Positions 32,505 to 41,424 of a stretch of 64,000 bases of DNA are shown piece after piece. Origin of the DNA: Paenibacillus massiliensis subsp. panacisoli DSM 21345 (lineage in GTDB: Bacteria; Bacillota; Bacilli; Paenibacillales; Paenibacillaceae). The translations under genes and the position numbers were made by a program. Position 1 is the first letter of the stretch. Every line of letters starts with the position of its first letter. A model generated the notes under the pieces. The model saw only the letters and a program-made list of their open reading frames with translations. It was not told where the DNA came from and did not search any database. The stretch is from contig NZ_AUFO01000011.1 of NCBI RefSeq assembly GCF_000426545.1, positions 279,202 to 343,201 of the forward strand. The letters are read 5' to 3'.

Positions 32505-34206
32505 ATGGGTTTGCATGAGCCGATACACATTCTATTAGTCGATGATCGCCCCGAGAATTTACTTGCTCTTGAGGCGGTGCTTGAGAGTGAGCAATATCAT
32601 CTTGTCAAGGCTACGTCTGGCGAAGAAGCGCTGCGATGTTTGTTAAAGGACGAATTTGCCGTCATTGTGCTGGATGTGCAAATGCCTGGTCTCGATGGCA
32701 TTGAGACCGCCAAATTGATCAAGGCCAGAGAGAAGACGAAGGATATCCCGATTATCTTCATCTCGGCCAATAGCAAGGAAGCGGAGCATCTATTCGCGGG
32801 CTATTCTGCTGGTGGTATCGACTATATGGTCAAGCCGTTCATTCCCCAGATCCTGAAGTCCAAGATTGAAGCGTTTGTCCACATGTATCAGACGAATAAT
32901 CGGCTCAAGACTCAATCGGCGCTCCTGCATCAGAAGACTCAGGAGCTGGAACGGATAAATTATGAGCTGGTCGTGGCCAAGGAGGCGGCAGAGATTGCCG
33001 TCAAGGCCAAGACCGAATTCCTGGCCATGATGAGCCATGAGATTCGTACACCGATGAATGGTGTCATTGGAATGATAGATCTGCTAATGGAGACCGAGCT
33101 CAAGGGAGAGCAGCGTGAATACGCCGAGATTATTCGTCGCAGCTCGGATGCACTCGTGGCAGTAATTAATGACATACTGGACTTTACCAAGCTGGAATCT
33201 GGCAAGCTAGAGCTGGAGGAGCACCCTTTTGACCTAGATTCCTGTATCAAGGAGGTATTCAGCCTGTTCACGGTTGAAATCGGCAAGAAGCAGCTGGATC
33301 TTCAGTACCGTATTGATGACCACATCCCTCCATTGCTATATGGAGACATGGCTCGCTTGCGTCAGGTATTGATCAATCTGATCTCAAATAGCGTGAAGTT
33401 CACGGATCAAGGCTACGTAAAGCTACATGCCTCCTTGCGTGAAATAGAAAAGGATAACGTCTTGTTGGAATTCTCTGTACAGGATACAGGCGTTGGAATT
33501 CTCTGTACAGGATACAGGCGTTGGAATTGACCCAGCTAAGGCAGATCGGTTATTTCAGCCGTTCTCCCAACTGGATTCTTCGATGACTCGTAAATACGGC
33601 GGAACGGGACTCGGATTGGCTATATGCAAAACCCTAGTGAAGATGATGGGCGGCGATATTCATGTGGATACAACCGTCCAGGAGGGGGCACATTTTAAAT
33701 TTACGGTGAAAATGAAGAAGGCTCACAGCCAGACAGATACCTCCAAGGAGAATGAGGAATTGGAGCACCTGGCAGGAGAGGAAGCCTCCGTCAGACCAGC
33801 GGCTCCGGTATTAGTCGTGGATGACCATCCCATTAATCAGAAGCTGATGGTCAGTATCTTAGGTCGTCTTGGCATGAAGGCGGATGTGGCTATGGACGGG
33901 CAACAGGCTCTGGATAAGGCGCTGTCTGCTCAATATAGCTATATTTTCATGGATCTTCACATGCCTGTGATGGATGGTCTGGAATGCACCAGACAAATCA
34001 GGGATCAACTCCAATCTTCCATTCAACCAGCGATTATCGCCATGACAGCAAATGTAATGGAGGGCACACAGACGTTGTGCCTGTCGGCAGGGATGAACGA
34101 CTACATCAGTAAGCCAGTCAAAATGAGCAGCGTCAAGCAGATGCTACTTCGCCACACGGTCGATGAACGAAGCTTAAGAAATATTGAACATATACATGAG
34201 GCCTAG
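32505..34206 (+). pseudogene. Hybrid histidine kinase split by a 28-bp tandem duplication
   Basis: The first frame (to 33530) encodes an N-terminal receiver ([13 protein letters not shown]), HisKA ([14 protein letters not shown]) and most of the ATPase domain. It then shifts frame at VQDTGVGI and stops after a short foreign tail. The second frame (from about 33493) carries on with the rest of the ATPase domain (GGTGLGLAICKTL) and a C-terminal receiver (FMDLHMPVMDG). The shift is caused by a second copy of a 28-bp unit at 33464-33528. Removing one unit restores a ~558-residue protein without a break. It could be a genuine phase switch, a decayed gene or a sequence error. Confidence 0.85.
33464..33528 (+). 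repeat. 28-bp tandem repeat (2.3 copies) causing a frameshift
   Basis: The period is 28 bases, starting GTTGGAATTCTCTGTACAGG. The unit is bounded by GTTGGAATT, which also occurs naturally in the downstream codons (VGID), so the duplication can arise or be lost by slippage between 9-bp repeats. As 28 is not a multiple of 3, each change switches the frame. Confidence 0.95.
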
Positions 34207-34242
34207 TTCCTGAATTTGGCATATGCAATGCAGCGTTAGATT

Positions 34243-34268
34243 GTTTCGATTGGAGTCCATCTGGGTTA
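34243..34268 (+). promoter_or_regulatory. Sigma-B-type promoter of rsbV-rsbW-sigB
   Basis: GTTTCG (34243-34248) and GGGTTA (34263-34268) are separated by 14 bases, 41 bases before rsbV. Autoregulation of this operon by sigma-B is known in Bacillus, and the site fits that pattern. Confidence 0.75.
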
Positions 34269-34309
34269 TTAGGTAGGGTAATCATTTTTATTACAGGGGA
34301 GAGCAGTCT

Positions 34310-34648
34310 ATGAATACACATAAAAGCGAGAAGTTCAATACAAGAACCGAAGTAAGCAGCGGGGCAAATGTCGTCCACCTAACCGGTGAGCTTGATTTGT
34401 CTGTCGCTCCTGATTTCCGGCTTGTGATGGAGCCGCTGGTGGGGGAATCTGAGAAGGATTTAATCATGAACCTGAAGGAGCTGAAATACATTGACAGTAC
34501 GGGGATCGGTATTCTGCTGTCAATTTTGAAAGCTAGGCATGCGGCTGGCTCCAAATTTTACGTGGAAGAAGTACCTAGCCAGATTCAAAAGCTCTTCGAC
34601 ATGACGGGCATTGCCAAGTTTTTCACTACACAGGAGAATTCCCAATAG
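34310..34648 (+). CDS. rsbV: Anti-anti-sigma factor RsbV (STAS domain)
   Basis: The 112-residue protein is a single STAS domain with VVHLTGELDLSVAPDF and the phosphorylated-serine motif YIDSTGIGIL (about residues 61-70). When dephosphorylated by the RsbY-like phosphatase it would bind RsbW and free sigma-B. It starts behind GGGGAGAG and is followed by rsbW after 16 bases. SpoIIAA is the related alternative, but the sigma-B-type gene downstream and the PP2C upstream favour RsbV. Confidence 0.85.
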   Translation: MNTHKSEKFNTRTEVSSGANVVHLTGELDLSVAPDFRLVMEPLVGESEKDLIMNLKELKYIDSTGIGILLSILKARHAAGSKFYVEEVPSQIQKLFDMTGIAKFFTTQENSQ

Positions 34649-34664
34649 GAAAGGAAAGAATAGC

Positions 34665-35114
34665 ATGAATGTTCTGCAGAAAGTAACGCTTAATTTGCCG
34701 GCTACTGCTGAGTTTGTCGATATTGTCAGATTAAATTTATATGGGATTGCATCCAAGATGGGCTTCTCCTACGAGGAGATTGAGGACATGAAGGTTGCTG
34801 TCTCGGAGGCTTGTAACAATTCGGTGCTCTATGCTTATAACGACGAGCATGGCACGGTAGAGGTGACCTTTGAGTTCGATGATACCTCTCTGCACATCAA
34901 GGTCAAGGATGAGGGCCAGAGCTTCGAGCGTCTGGAGCAGGCGGGGGTACGTCCGACGCTGCATGAGAAGGAGCTTGACGATGCTCAGATTGGCGGACTT
35001 GGATTCTATTTGATGCAGGCGCTAATGGATGATGTCAGTGTCGTGAATGAGGCTGGAAAAGGTACGGAAGTCGTATTGATTAAGCGCATAACAAGAAGCG
35101 AGGAGAAAGTATGA
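34665..35114 (+). CDS. rsbW: Anti-sigma factor kinase RsbW
   Basis: The 149-residue protein is a GHKL serine kinase with the N-box VSEACNNSVLYAY, the G1-type motif VKDEGQSFE and a GGLGFYLM segment. It would sequester sigma-B and phosphorylate RsbV. ATG at 34665 is chosen since GGAAAGGAAAG lies just upstream; an in-frame extension overlaps rsbV and has no site. The stop overlaps the sigma factor start (ATGA). Confidence 0.85.
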   Translation: MNVLQKVTLNLPATAEFVDIVRLNLYGIASKMGFSYEEIEDMKVAVSEACNNSVLYAYNDEHGTVEVTFEFDDTSLHIKVKDEGQSFERLEQAGVRPTLHEKELDDAQIGGLGFYLMQALMDDVSVVNEAGKGTEVVLIKRITRSEEKV

Positions 35115-35887
35115 ATGAAAAGGTAACTCCCCCAGAGTCGATGGATGAAGCCGTTAGTCTAATCTGGGAGTACCAACAGACCAAGGACAATGAAATCGCT
35201 ACTGTGCTGATCAAAAAGTATGAGCCTATGGTCAAGATGGCAGCAGGCAAGATTGCCCGCAACCGCCCTGATCTATATGAGGACCTGTATCAGACCGGCC
35301 AAATGGCGCTTATTCGATTATTGCAGCAGTACGATATCGGGCTTGGTATTCCTTTTGAGCCATATGCAATGAAAAGTATGATTGGTCACATGAAAAATTA
35401 TCTGCGAGATAAGTCCTGGTACATACAGGTTCCGCGGAGAATCAAGGAAAAGGGAGCCTTGGTTCAGCATGCGATTGATGAGCTGACAGTGAAGCTGGAA
35501 CGCTCTCCTGATGTCAAGGAAATTGCAGAATATCTGGATCTATCCGTAGAGGAGACGATTGAGGTGTTAGCGGGCAGAGAATGCTACCACTATGTATCGC
35601 TGGATTCTCCACTATCTCAGGATGAGAGTGCTGCCACACTAGGTGAACTGATTAGTGCGGATGCCAATGATTATGATGCGGTCGAGAAAAGGATGGATTT
35701 GCAGCAGGCGATGAACCAGCTCAAGGAGCAAGAGCAGCAGGTGCTGCTATTGGCGTTCCAGGATGGACAGTCACAGCGGGCTATTGCGCAGAAGCTCGGC
35801 GTATCGCAAATGAGCGTATCCCGAATTCAGAAGCGGGCCACGGAGAAGCTGAAGCAGATTATGTCTAATCCGGCTTCGTCTGGTTGA
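35111..35887 (+). CDS. sigB: RNA polymerase sigma factor, SigB/SigF group
   Basis: The 258-residue protein has sigma-70 region 2 (DLYEDLYQTGQMALIRLLQQYD), region 3 (VPRRIKEKGALV) and region 4 with a helix-turn-helix (RAIAQKLGVSQMSVSRIQKRA). Lengths and motifs match group 3 sigma factors of the SigB/SigF/SigG type. Linkage to RsbV/RsbW, a PP2C phosphatase and stress genes argues for SigB. SigF is the alternative, but no sporulation genes accompany it. Confidence 0.85.
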   Translation: MNEKVTPPESMDEAVSLIWEYQQTKDNEIATVLIKKYEPMVKMAAGKIARNRPDLYEDLYQTGQMALIRLLQQYDIGLGIPFEPYAMKSMIGHMKNYLRDKSWYIQVPRRIKEKGALVQHAIDELTVKLERSPDVKEIAEYLDLSVEETIEVLAGRECYHYVSLDSPLSQDESAATLGELISADANDYDAVEKRMDLQQAMNQLKEQEQQVLLLAFQDGQSQRAIAQKLGVSQMSVSRIQKRATEKLKQIMSNPASSG

Positions 35888-35948
35888 TGGTCCATTATGA
35901 ACAGTGATCCCGCCTTTATTCTATTAGTTGTTCTAGTTGTTCCATAAT

Positions 35949-35992
35949 AAGGACACGTATTCATTGAAAGAATGGATACCGTGTCCTTTTTT
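35949..35992 (+). terminator. Terminator after sigB
   Basis: AAGGACACG (35949-35957) pairs with CGTGTCCTT (35980-35988), extended by a TATTCATT/AATGGATA stem, and followed by TTTT. Confidence 0.8.
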
Positions 35993-36073
35993 GAAAGGTT
36001 GTATTTGTTACACACATGTGTTGTAGCTATAAGCTGTGGCTATAAGAAGTAAGATATCTGAGGGAGTGGTTCT

Positions 36074-37048
36074 GTGCCGCATAATACATCTTTCTATGAG
36101 ACACACGTATTTCATGATGGCCAATGGGAATGGTGGGATGTCCAGCTCGAATCCTCCTCCGATCCGAGGCTGACCAAGCTTGGTCAACTAGCTCCAGAAG
36201 CAGAGATGTGGTTGAAGATGCTGCCTGACATGGATGTGGACTTTCTGACGGTTCGTTTCCCGGATGGAAGGGAGCCTGTGATGTTCGGAGCACTGCAGTA
36301 TTCCATGAAGGAGAGGCTCCAGAGTACGCGTGGCTGTCATCATTTCTATTTTTTCATATCGAGGGAGCGGTTAATTACGCTCAATCTGGACGAGCAGACC
36401 AGACAGACGATGCTGGGACATGAGCGCAGACAGATGATGGATGCATGTAGGACCGGGATGGATGGCATGTTTGTGCTGATTCGTACGCTGCTGCATTATT
36501 TTCATGGGGGTCTGGATCAGTTCGTCAAGAACCTGAGAGAGCTGGAGGAGTTAATGCACAGGCATAATCGCCGTACCCTGATGGATCGAATTGTTGAGGC
36601 GCGCTTCGAGCTACTGTACTGGAGTAATCTATTTGCCCCATTTCGGGAGCTGATCTCTGCTTCACGCGAGGCCTGTCTGAAGGAGCTTGATGACAATCCG
36701 TTTTTCCTGAGGCTGCTATACCGTATGGAGCGTATGGAGGTGCTATTTGAACGGTATGAGAAAGAAATTGACACCATGATATCTATAGATAATGCGATCT
36801 CTGGCTTCCGTGGGAATGAGATTATGAAGACGCTTACGATCGTCACAACAGTATTTACTCCCGTAATGGCTGTAGGTGCTGTATGGGGTATGAATTTTGA
36901 GAACCTGCCCTGGATTCAGAGCAGGCTCGGCTTCACAGGTGTCATGCTGGGAACACTCCTGATTACGGCGGGCATGTATTATTGGATGTACTTGAAGGGC
37001 TGGACCGGAGATCTGCTAAATAATCAGCGTCAAGTAAAAGATGATTAG
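36074..37048 (+). CDS. CorA-like magnesium/divalent cation transporter
   Basis: The 324-residue protein has a long soluble N-terminal domain and two C-terminal membrane helices (about 255-275 and 288-308), as CorA proteins do. The signature loop reads GMNFENLPW, which keeps Gly-Met-Asn but differs from the common MPE ending. GTG lies behind AGGGAGTGG. It follows sigB after a terminator and is probably separate from it. A 19-base-scale imperfect inverted repeat (AGCC-GCAGCAAGC/GCTTGCTG-GGCT) overlaps the stop. Confidence 0.8.
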   Translation: MPHNTSFYETHVFHDGQWEWWDVQLESSSDPRLTKLGQLAPEAEMWLKMLPDMDVDFLTVRFPDGREPVMFGALQYSMKERLQSTRGCHHFYFFISRERLITLNLDEQTRQTMLGHERRQMMDACRTGMDGMFVLIRTLLHYFHGGLDQFVKNLRELEELMHRHNRRTLMDRIVEARFELLYWSNLFAPFRELISASREACLKELDDNPFFLRLLYRMERMEVLFERYEKEIDTMISIDNAISGFRGNEIMKTLTIVTTVFTPVMAVGAVWGMNFENLPWIQSRLGFTGVMLGTLLITAGMYYWMYLKGWTGDLLNNQRQVKDD

Positions 37049-37197
37049 AGCGAGCCGCAGCAAGCGTACGAGCCCTGCGACCGTTGTTAGGCTTGCTGTG
37101 GCTCTAATCTCACATTTGAGTTGCCAGGTACTTGGGCTTGGCTAGAGAGACGTATGTCTTACGTGGCTTTGCTCAGCCAGAAGTGTGAGGCTAGATA

Positions 37198-37545
37198 CTA
37201 CCTGTCTCTGGCCGCGTCTACATATTTCAATAGCTCTGCCAGAAAATCGCCAATCACAGGCAGATTCAACTGAACAAGGGCGCTGAGAAGCCAAGCGAGG
37301 AGGGCGATGACAATGATTGTTCCCAGGGACAAGCCTAGTCCTCGTGCGATGCCTGCCGTGAGATTGCTAATGAGTCGTTTCTTCGGATTGGAATAGGTCT
37401 GAAGAATATCTGCAATCTCTGCCTTCTCCAGCATGTCTGAAATTTTATCCAATCTGCTGTTCAGGTGCTTGATCTCGTGCCGGAGCTCGAAAGGATGCTC
37501 ATCTATAGGATTCGCTGGCGTGTGTTTTCGATTGATTTCACTCAT
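37198..37545 (-). CDS. DUF5665-like membrane protein
   Basis: The ~115-residue protein has a basic, helical N-terminal part (LRHEIKHLNSRLDKISDML). A hydrophobic region (about 73-95, LGTIIVIALLAWLLSALV) and a short amphipathic tail follow, matching DUF5665. ATG at 37545 is chosen because AGGTAGGG lies upstream; longer in-frame starts lack a site. It is the last gene of a minus-strand set with ytxH and a GlsB-like gene, separated by a hairpin. Confidence 0.7.
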   Translation of the reverse strand: MSEINRKHTPANPIDEHPFELRHEIKHLNSRLDKISDMLEKAEIADILQTYSNPKKRLISNLTAGIARGLGLSLGTIIVIALLAWLLSALVQLNLPVIGDFLAELLKYVDAARDR

Positions 37546-37581
37546 CTCGATCCCTACCTTTGCTGCGAGTCTGTTCATGCA

Positions 37582-37612
37582 AACAGCCAGCTTCAGAATT
37601 GAGCTGGCTGTT
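37582..37612. terminator. Hairpin between YtxH-like and DUF5665 genes
   Basis: AACAGCCAGCT (37582-37592) and AGCTGGCTGTT (37602-37612) form a perfect 11-bp stem with a 9-base loop. There is no long T-tract on either side, so it may be a weak terminator or an RNA-processing stem. Confidence 0.5.
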
Positions 37613-37645
37613 CTGGTTCAATTTGAAAGAAAGAAGAAGTTCGGA

Positions 37646-38056
37646 TTAAGAACGGGACAACGTGTTCAGCTCTTCGTTAGCTTCCTTGGTGGCTTGCTCG
37701 GTAGCTTCCATGATCTCCTGATCGGCCTCCGCAGCCTCCTCGGCAATATCGGCTGAAGCATTCTGGAGACTGGTTACGACGTTGTTCTTGCTGTCGACGA
37801 CGGTCTTGACTACTTCTGAGGACTTGGTGGACACGGTTTTGGCCAGATCGCTAGCTTTTTCACCGACAACATGAGCTACATCCTTGGTCTTGTCGGTTAC
37901 GACGTTCATTTTGTCCGTCAGATCGCTTCGCAGGTCACGTCCTGGCTTCGGTGCGAATAACAGTGCAGCTGCTGCACCAAGGAGACCTCCGATAAATACG
38001 CCTTTGGCAAAGGATGAAGCCGGGGTTGAACATTGTTGATTATCTTCTTTATTCAT
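37646..38056 (-). CDS. YtxH domain stress protein
   Basis: The 136-residue protein has the YtxH opening: FAKGVFIGGLLGAAAALLFAPKPGRDLR, a membrane helix (about 16-36) followed by a basic motif. A long helical, repeat-like region with many Val/Asp/Lys (TDKTKDVAHVVGEKASDLA) and an acidic end follow. ytxH belongs to the general stress regulon in Bacillus. It lies 49 bases after the GlsB-like gene, probably in one transcript. ATG follows AGGAGTGATT. Confidence 0.85.
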   Translation of the reverse strand: MNKEDNQQCSTPASSFAKGVFIGGLLGAAAALLFAPKPGRDLRSDLTDKMNVVTDKTKDVAHVVGEKASDLAKTVSTKSSEVVKTVVDSKNNVVTSLQNASADIAEEAAEADQEIMEATEQATKEANEELNTLSRS

Positions 38057-38105
38057 ACTGAATCACTCCTTTGATAAATTCAAACTTGTGCAACTATATA
38101 TAAAG

Positions 38106-38363
38106 TTAGGTTGCCCGTCTGATTAGCCTGGACACGAGTCCGAGCAAGAACACGAAGATGGCGGTGCCGATAATAGCAGGGACGATAGCAAAACCGCCAA
38201 TGACTGGTCCCCAATGTCCGAATAGCATGGCTCCTAGCCAAGCTCCAACCCATCCAGCAATCATAGAGCCGATGATGCCGCCAGGCATTTCTTTACCAGC
38301 AATGGCATTTCCAATCAGTCCAATAATGACTGCCATGATGATACTGAGTATAATCCCCCACAT
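38106..38363 (-). CDS. GlsB/YeaQ/YmgE family stress membrane protein
   Basis: The 85-residue protein has three membrane segments rich in Gly (IIGLIGNAIAGKEMPGG, IAGWVGAWLGAMLFGHWGP), the pattern of the transglycosylase-associated GlsB/YeaQ family. Members are induced by envelope, acid or general stress. It is the first gene of a minus-strand operon with ytxH. I searched its upstream region for a sigma-B site of the GTTTC type and did not find a convincing one. Confidence 0.85.
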   Translation of the reverse strand: MWGIILSIIMAVIIGLIGNAIAGKEMPGGIIGSMIAGWVGAWLGAMLFGHWGPVIGGFAIVPAIIGTAIFVFLLGLVSRLIRRAT

Positions 38364-38545
38364 ACAGATGGCCTCCCTTCGAAGATACCATAGCCAAGCA
38401 TGCTACCTATTAAGTGGCTATACGTTACAGATCTCTCATCTGCTTATTTGGTATATAAACTTCGAAAGGGGGGACTGAAACAACAGCTTGCATGGTAATG
38501 AGCGGAAATGCATAGGACAAGCGGCAGCTCGCATGGTCTGACGTG

Positions 38546-39232
38546 TTAAGCTAGTCGAGCGGCTCGACGGTATAACGGGGGAAGCATGAGACACAGCCAC
38601 ATGCCCCCGGCTAGCATACCTGCGATGACATCACTAGCATAATGTACCCCGAGGTAAATTCGGCTGATGGCGGTAATCAGACTGTACAGTATCCCCAGAA
38701 TGACAGGCAGCAGCATGGACTTGCGCCGGATACGTCTTTCAATGGCCCATAGTCCAAATAGCATCCCATAGAAGCCGGTAGCAATCATCGCATGTCCACT
38801 TGGAAAACTATAGCCCGTCACCTCGATTAAATAATCCAGCGGAGGACGTTCGCGCTGAAGAATGTACTTCAGCAATGTATTTAGTCCCCACATGGACGCA
38901 AAACTGCTTCCTACGGCAAGGATATATGTCCGCGGCTTGCGTAGTATCCAGCATAGGATGCACACAGCAATCGTGAGCAGGAGAGTTCCCGGGAAGGAGC
39001 CAGCCGTGCTCATGAGCAGCATGAGGGGAAGCAGGGCTTGCAATACAGGTGACGAAGTCTCGGAGCGACCAGGAAAGAGCAGGTCATGCAGTGTACGATC
39101 AAGATGCAATATACCCTCGGTACCGAGTAGCTTGAGCACATAAACGATCAATAGCATAGCTACAGGGATGACGATTAGAGCAACCATCATGCTCCGTATG
39201 TATGAATTTTGAATCGATGGATACTTAATCAT
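38546..39232 (-). CDS. PAP2 family phosphatase (undecaprenyl-diphosphatase-like)
   Basis: The 228-residue membrane protein carries the three PAP2 motifs: KYILQRERPPLD, YSFPSGHAM and SRIYLGVHYASD. The conserved Ser-Gly-His and the final His-Asp pair form the active site. Such enzymes remove phosphate from lipid pyrophosphates outside the membrane, for instance undecaprenyl pyrophosphate. ATG at 39232 is preferred because TGGAGG lies 12 bases upstream; the longer in-frame extension runs into an unrelated terminator. Confidence 0.85.
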   Translation of the reverse strand: MIKYPSIQNSYIRSMMVALIVIPVAMLLIVYVLKLLGTEGILHLDRTLHDLLFPGRSETSSPVLQALLPLMLLMSTAGSFPGTLLLTIAVCILCWILRKPRTYILAVGSSFASMWGLNTLLKYILQRERPPLDYLIEVTGYSFPSGHAMIATGFYGMLFGLWAIERRIRRKSMLLPVILGILYSLITAISRIYLGVHYASDVIAGMLAGGMWLCLMLPPLYRRAARLA

Positions 39233-39313
39233 GCAGCGTGAAAGCCTCCAGGTAGTATAAGTTAAATGAGCTACAGCCTTCCGATGAACAGCCAATGCAG
39301 GTAAATAGCTTGT

Positions 39314-39374
39314 ACAAAAAAACACCAGTCAGAGCTTGCTGTAATTCGCATACAGAAAATTCTATACTGGTGTT
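39314..39374 (-). terminator. Terminator of DUF1128 gene
   Basis: On the minus strand AACACCAGT (39374-39366) pairs with ACTGGTGTT (39329-39321) across a 36-base loop, and seven T residues follow. It ends 7 bases after the DUF1128 stop. Confidence 0.65.
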
Positions 39375-39380
39375 GGTGCA

Positions 39381-39605
39381 TCAGGATTTGCGCAGGCGTC
39401 CAAGCTCGGACACGACAGCTTCCACCTCAGAGATGCTCAGGCTTGGCTTATTCATAACCATCTCGTATATATCATGGATATCCTCATAATAATCTACAGA
39501 GAATGCTGAGGCCTGCATGGCAGCTCCGCTGGCCATCCGAAGCTTGTTCTTGATACTCTCGATCATGTACTCGACATTGACCTGAGAAGGTTGAGTTAAA
39601 TCCAT
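39381..39605 (-). CDS. DUF1128 family protein
   Basis: The 74-residue helical protein matches DUF1128: NVEYMIESIKNKLRMASGA at the start, YYEDIHDIYEMV in the middle and VVSELGRLRK at the end. These small cytosolic proteins are widespread in Bacillales and have no known function. It is monocistronic with its own terminator. Confidence 0.8.
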   Translation of the reverse strand: MDLTQPSQVNVEYMIESIKNKLRMASGAAMQASAFSVDYYEDIHDIYEMVMNKPSLSISEVEAVVSELGRLRKS

Positions 39606-39800
39606 GCTAATCCGTTCACCCTTTCGTAAAATCTCGATTGCCCATATTGTAACATGAGCATTTTACATAAATCCAGCCAACGGTAGCTATATACTGATAT
39701 GTTAGGTATACAATATTACTTTGCCACGCTGTACATAATTACGGTAAAATCTACGTTAAATATACAATCCATCTTAAACGAAAGGTAAGGGGGTGCCTTG

Positions 39801-40370
39801 GTGTCAATCTATACGCCGAATCAAGGAAGGGAGCGCAGGCCTGGTCAGCAGAGAACGAGCAGTCGTGAGCTTGCTGCATTTTTCCGACTTGTCCATGAAG
39901 CGCATCGGGGACAACCCATCACCTTCGTCTGTGTCGGCACGGATCGCTCGACAGGTGACTCGCTTGGGCCATTGGCCGGAACGATGCTGAAGAATAAGGG
40001 CTTCACGAATGTGCTCGGTACGATGGACAAGCCTTGTGATGCACACAGCTTGGAATCCGTCATCACCAGTATCCCCTCAGAGCATACAGTGATTGCTATT
40101 GATGCTTGCCTTGGATTACCCGGCTCGGTAGGACTATTTCTGACATCTGAAGGACCGCTATGGCCGGCACAATCCGTAGGGCTTGCGTTGCCTGGCATCG
40201 GTGATTATAGCATTGCTGGTGTGGTTAATGCTTACGGGCCAAAGCCCTATTGGACACTACAGACTACGTCCCTCCATAGTGTGCTTATGATGGCATCGCA
40301 GATTGCGGAGGCTGCGGCAGTCGGTTTCGGATTTCAGATAGAGGAAGCTGCTCAATATAGTTTCAGATGA
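39801..40370 (+). CDS. yyaC: YyaC family sporulation protein (DUF1256)
   Basis: The ~189-residue protein shows the YyaC/GPR-like fold signatures: ITFVCVGTDRSTGDSLGPL (about residues 47-65), VIAIDACLG and GIGDYSIAGVVN. YyaC relates to the germination protease that degrades small acid-soluble spore proteins. The gene supports a spore-forming host. GTG at 39801 is preferred because AAGGGGG lies 8 bases upstream; TTG at 39798 is possible. Confidence 0.85.
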   Translation: MSIYTPNQGRERRPGQQRTSSRELAAFFRLVHEAHRGQPITFVCVGTDRSTGDSLGPLAGTMLKNKGFTNVLGTMDKPCDAHSLESVITSIPSEHTVIAIDACLGLPGSVGLFLTSEGPLWPAQSVGLALPGIGDYSIAGVVNAYGPKPYWTLQTTSLHSVLMMASQIAEAAAVGFGFQIEEAAQYSFR

Positions 40371-40449
40371 ACCATTAGTGCTTAATAATATACAATTCAT
40401 ATTCCCAAAATAATGACTAAGCCATAATCGGAGAAAGAAGGCGCCATTC

Positions 40450-41244
40450 ATGAAAAAAGTACTGTGCGAAGGAACCACCATCTGTTATGCCGAGGAAGGG
40501 CAAGGAGAGCAAGTTGTCCTTCTGCTCCATGGATTCTGCGGGAGCTCGGCTTATTGGGACGATGTTGTTCCGCTCTTGTCGGAAGCCTACCGCTGCATTG
40601 TACCAGACCTGCGTGGACATGGGCGTACGGATGCTCCGAAGGGAGCTTATTCCATTGACGGAATGGCCGATGACATTCTGAAGCTGATGAATGAGCTGAA
40701 TATCCCTCGTGCAGCAGTACTGGGCCATTCGATGGGAGGGTATATTGCGCTATCCCTTGCGGAGAGGTACCCGGATCGACTAAGTGCAGTAGGGTTAATT
40801 CACTCTACAGCGTACCCGGACACGGAGGAGGCAAAGGACAAGCGGCTACAGGCAGTATCCACCATTGAGAACAAGGGGATTACAGCCTTCATTGATGGCC
40901 TGGTGCCAGGCTTATTTGCGCCTGAGCATCTGGAGCAGATGCCTGATCAGGTGCTGAAGGTCAGAGAGCTTGGTTACAAGACGCCTCCTCAGGGAGCAAG
41001 TGGTGCAGCCTTGGCCATGCGTGAGCGTCCTGATCGACGTGACGTTCTGTCATCGACCTCCTTGCCAGTGCTGCTCGTTGCAGGGGAGAAGGATCAATTG
41101 ATTCCTGTTGACAGAACCTTCACGGCAGAAGGGCCCAATGTTCAGCACACCATCATAGCAGGTGCTGGGCATATGAGTATGCTGGAGGCGCCAACTGAGC
41201 TGGCCCAAGTCATTACGGGTTTCATGAAGGAACGAATCCAGTAA
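40450..41244 (+). CDS. Alpha/beta hydrolase
   Basis: The 264-residue protein has the alpha/beta hydrolase layout. The oxyanion loop is LLLHGFCGSS, the nucleophile Ser is in LGHSMGGY (about residue 96), the acid Asp is in VAGEKDQLIP and the catalytic His is in GAGHMSMLE. Close relatives act on esters, lactones or MhpC-like diketones, but the substrate cannot be told. ATG lies behind AGAAAGAAGGCG. Confidence 0.85.
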   Translation: MKKVLCEGTTICYAEEGQGEQVVLLLHGFCGSSAYWDDVVPLLSEAYRCIVPDLRGHGRTDAPKGAYSIDGMADDILKLMNELNIPRAAVLGHSMGGYIALSLAERYPDRLSAVGLIHSTAYPDTEEAKDKRLQAVSTIENKGITAFIDGLVPGLFAPEHLEQMPDQVLKVRELGYKTPPQGASGAALAMRERPDRRDVLSSTSLPVLLVAGEKDQLIPVDRTFTAEGPNVQHTIIAGAGHMSMLEAPTELAQVITGFMKERIQ

Positions 41245-41424
41245 AAATTATGGCACGGCTTGATTACAGCATGAGCTACCCTGGTGTGACCTGGTGAATG
41301 GAAGTCCGGGTCCACAGGGTGGCTTCTTTTCGTGTCCATTTGGCAATTGGAGCGGGATTGGCTTACAATCTATTCATTGAAAGATGACCCAGGTCATAGG
41401 GAACGGAAGGAGTGAGGTGCGCCT

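Noticed and set aside
38364-38545. Sigma-B promoter upstream of the GlsB-like gene
   Set aside because: GTTTAT and GTTTCA occur on the minus strand, but no GGGT(T/A)A lies at the right distance.
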